Positions 10,717 to 19,341 of a DNA stretch of 64,000 bases are shown here, piece after piece. Under the pieces are notes generated by a model. That model was not told where the DNA came from. It saw nothing but the letters and a program-made list of their open reading frames with translations, and made no database searches. The DNA comes from Dactylellina haptotyla (lineage: Eukaryota; Ascomycota; Orbiliomycetes; Orbiliales; Orbiliaceae). Position numbers and translations under genes: made by a program. The first letter of the stretch is position 1. Each line of letters begins with the position of its first letter. Where the stretch lies: contig CM062380.1 of the NCBI GenBank assembly GCA_031310005.1, forward strand, positions 992,001 through 1,056,000. The letters are read 5' to 3'.

Positions 10717-13252
10717 TTAGGCTCTGAAGAATCGGAGGCGCATCTTCTTCTCAGCTTCATCGTCGCCTTCGTCGTCCGCATTTGTAGCAGCAGCAGTAGC
10801 AGCAGCGGGAGTTGTGGTGCTGGCAGGGGCTGCCGCTTGAGTGGCCGCGGGTGGTGCAGGTGCGGGGTTGCCTGCGAGTTTCATACCAGGAGGTACTGAC
10901 CCCGTATCGTCATCATCGTCCTCGTCATCATCGTCCTCGTCATCATCTGTTAAAAAAACCATTAGAAACTCGACTTCCCAGCACGTCGTGGGACTACGCA
11001 AGAGGGCTCTATCGTTACCAGTAGCACCATTCTTTCCCTTCTTTCCCTTCTTTCCTTTCTTTCCTTTCTTTCCCTTCTTCTTTCCCTTCTTTCCCTTCTT
11101 CTTTCCCTTCTTGGCTCCTTTCTTCGGCTCACGTTTCTCAAGTCTTGCGGTTACCTCTACTTCGTCGGCTGAAACGTCAGTGGTTGCCGGAGAGCTGGCA
11201 TCGGTGGTTGTAACGGAGCTCGCAGCTGAGGATGTAGCAGATGGTGCGGTAGAGCTTGTGACAGAAGTGGCCATTGTTGTCTTGCTCGCTGCCTTCTTCT
11301 TAGCAACTTTGGGTTTGGGTGCTTCCTCCTCCTCTTCTTCTGCAGTGTCATCGGCAGCAGCGTCGTCTTCAACGGTCTCCTCTTCAGCGGTCTCCTCTTC
11401 AGCGGCATCATCTCCGGTATCATCGGCAGCATCATCTCCAGCATCAGCTGCGCCGTTGGCACCTAGAATTCAAGTCAATAATGCTTCAGTCATGGCGGAC
11501 TATGGAATAACCATTCCATTTCATTCTACTAAAGGAGTGATTGCTTACCCTTCTTGCCCTTCTTGCCCTTCTTGCCCTTCTTGCCTGCTTTCTTTGCCTT
11601 CTTGCCTCCTGCTTTCTTTGGCTTTGCCGCCTTTGCCGCCTTTGGTGCCTTTGCCTTCTTTGGCTTGGGTGCCGCTTTAGCGCCGCCCTTCTTGGGGTCT
11701 CGCTTCATAAGCTTGGTCTCAACTTCGGCATCATCCTCATCTGCTGCGTCATCAGCTGTCGCAACGTCTGCGGCTGGTTCATCAATCTCTGGGAGTGGGA
11801 GCGGGTCGACATTGATATCCGTAGCCACTATAGCAGTATCGGCCGTTAGAGCATTAGTAAATTCCAATTTCTAGCTTCGAACATCAAAAGCATGAGAGAG
11901 CTGACATCCGCAATATCACTCACCTGGGGTCTTCTTCTTCTTTCCCTTCTTGCTCTTCTTTCCCTTCTTCTTTCCCTTCTTACCCTTCTTCTTTGGCTCT
12001 CGTTTTACAAGCTCGCTCTCCACATCTTCTTCTTCGCGTTTTGTGAGTTCACTCTCCACATCTTCTTGAGGATTACGTCTCGTAAGCTTGGTCGGAACCT
12101 CAGGCTCATCTGTGTCGTCATCATCATCGTCATCATCGTCATCTGCATCGGCATCGGCATCATCCACGGTTTTATTTTTATCAGCGGGATCTATTGACAC
12201 TCCGAGTAGTCAGTTAAGGAAAGCTCTCATCAGTCTTGAAAATACTCGATATTCATCGAATAATTGGATATATTGCATACCTTTCTTTCCCTTCTTCTTT
12301 CCCTTCTTTCCCTTCTTGCCTTTCTTCCCTTTTTTCCCCTTCTTGCCCTTCTTCTTTGGCTCTCGTTTCACAAGCTCGCTCTCCACATCTTCTTCTTCGC
12401 GTTTTGTGAGCTCACTCTCCACATCTTCTTGAGGATTACGTCTCATAAGCTTGGTTTCAACCTCAGCTTCATCTGTGTCATCCTCTGCGGCATCCGCAGC
12501 ATCCGCAACATCCGCAGCATCTGCAGCATCTGCAGCATTTTCAGGAGCTGGTGCTACGTCTGGAACTGTATTGGGGACTATTGATATTCCGAATGGCGCG
12601 ATTTAGTAAAGCTCTCATTAATCTTGATGAAGTATTTGGGGATTGATCCAATAATAGGATACTATCGCTAACCTTTCTTCTTCTTTCCTTTCTTTCCCCC
12701 TTTCTTTCCTTTCTTTCCTTTCTTTCCCTTCTTTTTCTTTGGTTCTCGCCTCATGAGTTTAGGCTCCTCGGAATCGCCGCTAGCAGTGGCGCTTCCGGCT
12801 TCGAGTGCGAAAGCACCACGGAATGACTTTTTGCCGCCTTCACATTCAAAAACACAAATGTTTTTAACATCGCCGGATGTCCCACTGCAGCTCAAACCGC
12901 TAGGAATAGTAAGAGTCTGCCCAGAAGTCTTCAGGTCCTTCTCATCATAAGTCCCATCAAGGTTTGAATCAATGTCACAACTCGTAAAAGTGCCACCCAA
13001 AGTAAGCGTTTCGCCAGGCGAGAGCTTGGGAAGTGCATTCTTGGATACCATTTTGGAGATGCTGGAAGAAACATCGTCTCCTTTAATTGGGAAGCCCTTG
13101 GTTGCAGGTTCATCAGTGGCAAAGTAGCCGCCATGAGATCCGTGGCCTCCACGGTGGCCATGTCCCTTGCGCTCGCCATTTGAGCCACGATCCGCAGAAA
13201 CGGAAGCGGTGAAACTCAGAATGGCAACCGCGATAGCAGCGTTGATACGCAT
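10717..13252 (-). CDS. Modular lysine-rich secreted protein with Kex2-type dibasic repeats and reduced Egh16-like N-domain (6 exons)
   Basis: Assembled exons: 12673-13252, 12281-12577, 11924-12190, 11549-11827, 11019-11462 and 10717-10946. All five introns (95, 90, 96, 86, 72 bp) are phase 1, so every internal exon is a length multiple of three. Product 698 residues. Signal peptide at 1-20 (ILSFTASVSA), then a His/Gly-rich stretch. Residues 122-151 (CSGTSGDVKNICVFEC) resemble the C-terminal motif of Egh16/GAS proteins such as the neighbour at 17.5 kb. Each following module has an acidic Asp/Ala- or Glu-rich half, a dibasic site (LMRR, LTRR, LMKR, LEKR, plus internal LTKR and LVKR) and a lysine block (EPKKKGKKGKKG type). 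The dibasic sites look like Kex2 cleavage sites, which would release acidic and lysine-rich peptides. Role unknown; cell-wall, nucleic-acid or membrane-binding peptides are possible. Exon boundaries were inferred by hand but agree in phase throughout. Confidence 0.82.
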
Positions 13253-13474
13253 CTTGAACTGAAAGGCCTATGCCAAGGAATGTACTGCAACTTTCAATAT
13301 AAAAGGAGTGTAGGTTTGCAGTTTGATGGTCTCTGCAAGCTAAAGAGCGTTTTTATTGTAAAATGAAACTATAATGAAAAGAGTGAAGTGGAGAGGTTAA
13401 GGAGAGACAGGCGCTGAAGAGAACCGCCGACGCCGATGATGAAAAAAGAGCGAGATGATGATGATCATTGGGCT

Positions 13475-13484
13475 CTTTATATAC
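13475..13484 (-). promoter_or_regulatory. TATA box candidate for the lysine-rich secreted protein gene
   Basis: On the minus strand the sequence reads GTATATAAAG about 225 bp upstream of the ATG. The distance implies a leader of roughly 200 bases. The Egh16-family gene has a CATAAAAGG element at a similar distance. Confidence 0.4.
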
Positions 13485-15177
13485 AAAATTTGGCCCTGAA
13501 TCTCCAGAGCTATCGGATTGTATTGACGTCGTACGATTTGAACAGATCACGAACAAGAAAGTACTTCTGACTGATCAGATGTAACCAAATTTTGGATATG
13601 TCGATATTTGGGAAGTCGTAAGCCATATCTAGGACGTTATGGCGGTACTAAGCCCTGAGCCGCGAGAAAGGCGTTCGCTTGGATAATTTTAGCCGTGGTT
13701 CCTATTCGATTGGCATGCGATACCCATAAATGGCTTTGTAAGAAACAATGATACTATACCATACTAGTATACTATATCATAGTTAAAAACGCGTGAGTTG
13801 CAAGAACAGACCGATGAAGAAGCTAAGATCACCGCACCTCAATTGACCAAGCATAATTTACTGTAAATTAATGAGGGAATGTGTTTGCGGCTTTGAGTTC
13901 CGAGTGCGACTGCAAGGTGGCTACTCAGCATACGTATGCATAGGGATTCCAAGATTTCATTGGGACATGGAACCAAAGATTATCACGCAATACAGACATC
14001 CGCGCCAAGATACCAATAGTTTAACCCAATATCAGCGGCGATTTTTCAAGTTTTGCGACTACCACGTTAACGAAAGCAGGTCACCTTGCACAAACCAGGC
14101 TCTATATGTGCAGGATTAGCAAGATTAAGCAGCTTGTGAACAACGATGCCTTGTTTCACACGTCCGGGAAGCTTTATGTTCGAGCCGAGGTTTACATTTG
14201 GTATGCACCTTGCAATTTATGCGGCTCAGCCTGTTCTTTATGGAAATACCCGCCAAATGAATCATATCAAAATTCTGTTCAGCGCGACTTATGGCACCGG
14301 GACAAAAGCGTTGACGGTTTGCCCGTGTTCCCGAATTGCCCAGGTTTTCTACGTCCCCAAAGTGGAGGCTAAAAATCCTCGCCTCGAGAGACCGAGAATG
14401 CGCCTTGGCTTCGTGAATTGAAAGCCAGGTATCCCACCCCTGAAGAAATATGCTGCTCGGCCACTTGTGCTTTTTGACATTGTGTAACATTTAGATCCTG
14501 GCCAGATCAACCTGAAATGTGATATCGGTCCGTTTTACCTATTTTCAACGAGTTGCCACTATTGCCATCCCTTGATTCGGTAAAACCCCTGGTCGTCGCT
14601 TATGCCTCAAACACTGGGGCTTCCACGATGATTGAAGACAACCAAGATGATCTAAGAGACTTTTTAAACGGAATCCTCAGTACCTCCCGAAATATTAAAA
14701 TAGATGATAGAATTGCAAAAAAGACACCTACCTAGGCGGAAAGTCTTCGGGTTGAATTTACCAACTCGAACTGGTTGTTTACATATACTGTGGAGGCACA
14801 AAGGTAGAATTAATTCGAAAGATCCATTTTTCTTATCGATATACGACCGATTAAGCTCTTTCTACTCGTCCGAGAAAAATCGCGAACGAAATAGTAAAAG
14901 AACGTAACTTTGGGTCTTTAATCGTTACATCTCCACAATTGATTGTTCGAAACCCGATAGAAGGTACTAAAATTGAGGGTCTTGTCACGCCAGCCTGGCG
15001 AAGGCATCCCGTTACAATAGAAACTGCGGATACATGCCCGGTCGGTTATCCGGCAGATTTTCGCCAGATATAGGCGAGGAGGTTCCTAAAGTATGGCAGC
15101 TGAATTCGGCTTTTGGCGCGACTCAGAATGACTGCGTAAGTATGTCCTTTTTCGAATGAATTCGTTACTTGTTGATA

Positions 15178-15344
15178 GCATGATCATATGCCTGATTCAT
15201 ATGATCTGCTGATTTGCACATTCGTAAACTCAGTGAAATAACCGAACGGCCGACTGTAAATTCATCAGAAAATGCGGAGGCTCTCTAGATCAAACTGGTA
15301 TCGCCAGGTTGCATTGCATTGCATAACCTGGCTAGAGATACCAG
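15178..15344. repeat. Two foldback inverted repeats
   Basis: First: GATCATATG (15182-15190) pairs with CATATGATC (15198-15206), with outer AGCA and TGCT extending the stem past a one-base bulge. Second: CTGGTATC (15295-15302) and CCAGGTT (15304-15310) pair with AACCTGG (15325-15331) and GATACCAG (15337-15344) around a GCATTGCATTGCAT loop. Both are intergenic. Confidence 0.65.
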
Positions 15345-17268
15345 CCCGTGTGCGCCCCCAATTATTAATATCCGGTGGATTATGCAAAAAAAAAACAGAA
15401 AGGGTCTTCGTTATATTCTTTACTCTTCTTTTTTTCCCTTTTCTACTGCATGGTTGCATATTAGCACTAGTTCAATAGTTTGGGAAGTCCGCCTTGGCCG
15501 CCTTTAAATTCCCAAAGCTATACTTTATTCGAGCGTAGTATGTGGGCTCGAAATGAGAGGCAGTCCAAAAAAGGTATAGCATGCTCAAGCTCAATTGAAT
15601 TAGCTTGGGTAAAGAGTTTATCCTGAGTGGTAGTACGAGCTTAATTTGGGAAACATTGTTTTGATTTTGCAGGGATTCCGCCCTAGTAGCATGTTGGCAC
15701 TAGCGAAAGAAGAAAAATGGGAGTAATCACCAAAAAATGCCAGGTTGCACAAAGAAAATGGGTTAAACCAGGTAAATATGGGTAGTCTACCAATAAATTT
15801 TTTCCCGCTACTTTTTTATTCTTGTTTCCCAAATTGCCATAAAATAAAAGGGGGTGATAAACATAAAATCCGGGCTGGAAGATGGCAGGTAACATGGACC
15901 TCCACGATTAGGCGTACATGATGCATACATTCTGCATGATTTCTTGGCGGATCGCAGTCGCAACTGAAATCTCCTTTCTGGGGTTTCCGGAGCCGAAAAG
16001 TTCCATAGGTTAAGTTAAAGTATCCGCTTTCTGTAGGAGGTTAGTCCAAGGCAGGTTTCGAGTCTAACTCGCCGTTGATAACACTCCGTTCGCTCTTCGG
16101 TTGTTCGGGAGGTTCCCTATTCTAAACGGTAGAACACTAACTACGTTCGCCTCCCGAGTCGCTAAATTGGACATTTCGCTTAAATTTTTCCTGGGAAGCA
16201 GATGATGCACGGGCGAAGACACTCGAGCTCGAGTGCGAAGATAATCGTGTTCCCCGAGAACTCATAAACTAATCATCATTAGCAACCCTATCCGAGGCCT
16301 GGTATACAGACCTGCGTGCAGCTGCGGTTAGAGGTACCTATCAGCTTAGTGGAAACCAAGGATCAAAATACGCACGCATGAATAAGGGATTCGGTGATCG
16401 CGGCCGAACCGACCAAATTGATGCTTCTGTCCTGAAAAAACAGGGAGAGGGGTCGCTGTATCTTAGGATTTCCTTGCCCTTACTGCCCTTAATAAGTCAA
16501 CCTGCTATATATATCAATCACAAGCAGTATTTCTTCTACGATTTTGGCGAGATGAACTCGGATCCCGGAAACTTGCTATTTTCGGCTCGCAATCCATTTC
16601 TCTATCAGTGTAAATATTACCAATTTTGTCCAAAAAGCGGGCGCACTTTCCTGAACATTCGATTATGTTACACTGCATCTATCCAGCATACGTATCATGC
16701 GGTCCGATACACATCTGTCCAGATGATATCAGATATCGGTATCCCCCCAGGATTACCGAATAACGGCCATGTAGGTTCCTAAAGTATGCAAGGGGCTCTC
16801 GCAATATCCACGACTGACAGAACACAAAAATGGAAAGATCTTCCAGCGAGAGACTGGAGCCGTATCTTAAAACCAGTGATACCCAGCCGAACAGCATACG
16901 GTTATATTGCCGAAATAGCATATCGTCAGTCTAGCTCTACTTGATAAAATAGATGGCGTTAATATTTCCTGCGAGCCGAATTTTCCGAGATATCCACGCA
17001 TCTGATACAGCGTGGCGTCAAGAGCGGCTCTTGTGATTGACTTTCCTATGCTGATACCGCTGGAACCACGATTATTATGGAATCAGTCGACTCATTAGGT
17101 CATCTTTGCCTTTAGTATCTCCCTGGGAACATTGTCGATGCGAATATCGGCAAGACCAAAGACGATTCCAGGGTACAAACCAAGATCAGTAATATCTGTC
17201 AACTTCGTTTCCATTCTACATTTAAATATTAAGAATTTATGATTATCACGTATAGTTAATCCGCGAGC

Positions 17269-17276
17269 ATAAAAGG
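17269..17276 (+). promoter_or_regulatory. TATA-like element of the Egh16-family gene
   Basis: CATAAAAGG lies about 225 bp before the ATG at 17500. Placement only; no transcript evidence. Confidence 0.3.
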
Positions 17277-17499
17277 GTTGCATCTCCGAAGCCCATTTGC
17301 TACCATCATGCTTCTGCTTCACTGAGCATCCTCCAGCTTCTTCAAGCACCTTTGGTTTTTTCAAGCATCTGCCTTGCTTCGTCAAGCAATCACATTCTTT
17401 TGATACACATCGCTCTTTTTTATTTGAAATCCACTCTTTTCAGATACACTCTCTACCAAACTTCTTGTAAAGGTTTTACTCCAAAACAGTGCTTCAAAT

Positions 17500-19341
17500 A
17501 TGCGCCTAAACGTCGGAGAGGTAGTTTGCTCCGTCCTGCTTTTAGCAGAAAGCGTCGCCTCCCATGCTATCATCATAAAAGCCGTGGGAGATGCGAACAG
17601 AAGCGTAGTTGGTGCAGCCTTTGGCGTCGTGCCCGGAACGACACGTTCTGAAACGGGTCGGTACTCTGGACAGCAGGATGCTAGTGTCTTTGCTAAGCCA
17701 ACCATTTCCAACGATTGGTGCAAAAAGTGCCCTACCGGCCAATACAAATGGAAATGCAAGAAGTGCAGAGCCCCCTGCGCTAAGAAGAAGCTGGCCAAGA
17801 GGACCAAGAAGAAGGCTGCAAAGAAGAAGAAGACTAGCGCCAAAAAGAAGACTACAACGAAGAAGAAGACTACAACAAAGAAGAAGAAGAAGACTACCAC
17901 AAAGAAGAAGAAGGCTAAGTGGTGTGGTAAATACAAACCCAACTGCAAAGCATGTCCCAAGTACGACACAAACTGTGCGGCCTGCAGAACTCAAATCCCC
18001 CAGGGTTGTGGCCGAACCTTCTACACAGAAACAAATAGCCCTCTCTACGATATGGACAGCAGCCTCCAGGAGATGAAACCAATTTGCTGCGGAGCAAAGA
18101 ACGGTTTCTACGGCCAGAGCACGCTGAACATCAAAGCGTGGGGTGCCAAATATGCTAGTGAAGGCAAAATCCCCCAAATTACGGCTGGTGGGTGGCTTGA
18201 CATGGTTGTCCATCAAGTCAACCCGGATGGAGCTGGTCCATTTAGTTGCATGATCGATAAGGGCGGTTCCGGTCTCGCCTTCGACGCCCGTCCGATGGCC
18301 ATCCTCAACAACGTCCCTGGAACGGGCGGCAGTCTCGACACCCAGACAACTGACTACCAATTGTTGGCCCAGATTCCAAAGGATACTACTTGCTCTGGTA
18401 CATACGGTGGCAAGAAGAATATCTGCATGGTGAGATGCCAGAATGGTGCTCCCAATGGGCCATTTGGAGGATGTATTCCAGTCCAGCTGGTCGGCGGGAA
18501 ACCATCCGGGCCGCCCAAGGTCATCAAACAACCAAAAGGCAACCCTATCACGAACATAACCCAGACGAATATGGATGAACCACTGTCTCCACACGATATT
18601 GAGGTTATCACCAAGGTACCTGAAGATGAACAGCCCGAAATAGTCGCGCCAGGTGACGACGAAGTTGATGAGGATGACGATACTGAAGAAGGTGATGACG
18701 ATACTGAGGAGGGCGATGATGATGATGATGATGATGATGAAAGTGAACAAGAAACTGTCACCGTTACTACTGCCGGACCCACTGCGGGAACAACAACCAA
18801 ATTTGTTACCGACAGCAAGGGTTCGACCGTCACAAATTCTGGCACAGTTAGTGTTATTATCACCACGCCAGCCGGTGCCGCCGCCGCCGCTCAGCCGACT
18901 GTCACTACCACTGTCCCTGGACCAAAAGCCGGCACTACTACCGTATTTGTTACTGACGGCGCTGGCAAGACTGTCACCGATTCTGGTACTGTTAGTGTTA
19001 TCATTACCACACCTGGTGGCGACAATGGACCGGCCCAGCCAACCGTCACCACTACAGTTGGTGGAGAAAAACCAGGCACAACCACACAATTTGTCACAGA
19101 TGGAGACGGCAAGACAGTTACCGATTCTGGTACTGTTAGTGTTATCATTACCACACCTGGTGGCGACAATGGACCGACCCAGCCAACCGTCACCACTACA
19201 GTTGGCGGAGAAAAACCAGGCACAACCACACAATTTGTCACAGATGGAGACGGCAAGACAGTTACCGACTCTGGTACCGTCAGCGTGATCATCACCACTG
19301 TTGACAGCAGTTACGACGATTACAACCGCCGCCGCGCTTAA
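17500..19341 (+). CDS. Egh16/GAS-family secreted protein with lysine-rich insert and tandem C-terminal repeats
   Basis: Uninterrupted 613-residue frame. Signal peptide 1-21 (MRLNVGEVVCSVLLLAESVAS), then the Egh16 N-motif HAIIIKAVGD and a GVVPGTTR...QQDASVF stretch. The family core is split by a lysine block at about 95-140 (KKKTTTKKK units) flanked by cysteines. It resumes with GCGRTFYTE (169-177), MVVHQVNPDGAGPFSC (235-250), CSGTYGGKKNICMVRCQNG (298-316) and GPFGGCIPVQ (320-329). This matches the Egh16-like family (PF11327), which includes the appressorium proteins GAS1/GAS2 of Magnaporthe and gEgh16 of Blumeria. An acidic segment follows at about 385-414. Residues 418-600 form four copies of a roughly 47-residue Thr/Val-rich unit (KPGTTTQFVTDGDGKTVTDS). 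It is probably extracellular or wall-associated; its molecular activity is unknown even in studied relatives. Confidence 0.9.
   Translation: MRLNVGEVVCSVLLLAESVASHAIIIKAVGDANRSVVGAAFGVVPGTTRSETGRYSGQQDASVFAKPTISNDWCKKCPTGQYKWKCKKCRAPCAKKKLAKRTKKKAAKKKKTSAKKKTTTKKKTTTKKKKKTTTKKKKAKWCGKYKPNCKACPKYDTNCAACRTQIPQGCGRTFYTETNSPLYDMDSSLQEMKPICCGAKNGFYGQSTLNIKAWGAKYASEGKIPQITAGGWLDMVVHQVNPDGAGPFSCMIDKGGSGLAFDARPMAILNNVPGTGGSLDTQTTDYQLLAQIPKDTTCSGTYGGKKNICMVRCQNGAPNGPFGGCIPVQLVGGKPSGPPKVIKQPKGNPITNITQTNMDEPLSPHDIEVITKVPEDEQPEIVAPGDDEVDEDDDTEEGDDDTEEGDDDDDDDDESEQETVTVTTAGPTAGTTTKFVTDSKGSTVTNSGTVSVIITTPAGAAAAAQPTVTTTVPGPKAGTTTVFVTDGAGKTVTDSGTVSVIITTPGGDNGPAQPTVTTTVGGEKPGTTTQFVTDGDGKTVTDSGTVSVIITTPGGDNGPTQPTVTTTVGGEKPGTTTQFVTDGDGKTVTDSGTVSVIITTVDSSYDDYNRRRA
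18895..19300 (+). repeat. Coding tandem repeat, about 141 bp unit
   Basis: Three consecutive units (a fourth, diverged unit precedes them from about 18750) encode PTVTTTVGGEKPGTTTQF-type segments. The last two are almost identical at DNA level over more than 100 bases, differing at a few third positions. This indicates recent duplication or gene conversion. Confidence 0.85.

Larger units (their letters stand above)
13253..17499. other. 4.2 kb intergenic region with foldback repeats, no gene seen
   Basis: Divergent promoter space between the two lysine-rich secreted-protein genes. I see no conserved protein in any frame. It holds inverted repeats at 15178-15344 and two copies of the 16-mer AGGTTCCTAAAGTATG (near 15081 and 16773), which may be remnants of an old duplicated element. 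Confidence 0.5.

Noticed and set aside
10841-11680. 279-residue Ser- and Phe/Pro-rich plus-strand frame
   Set aside because: Complement of lysine- and aspartate-rich exons 4-6 of the minus-strand gene and crosses two of its introns.
13253-17499. Search for transposon genes in the large AT-rich spacers
   Set aside because: No reverse transcriptase, transposase or terminal repeat pair was visible by eye; only small foldbacks and a repeated 16-mer.
17542-19233. 563-residue open frame antisense to the Egh16-family gene
   Set aside because: Cys/Ser/Asn-rich mirror of the repetitive sense codons; the sense frame has signal peptide, family motifs and repeat structure.
18895-19300. Regular repeats checked as possible CRISPR or satellite array
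   Set aside because: Units abut without spacers and preserve a reading frame; they are coding tandem repeats in a eukaryotic gene.
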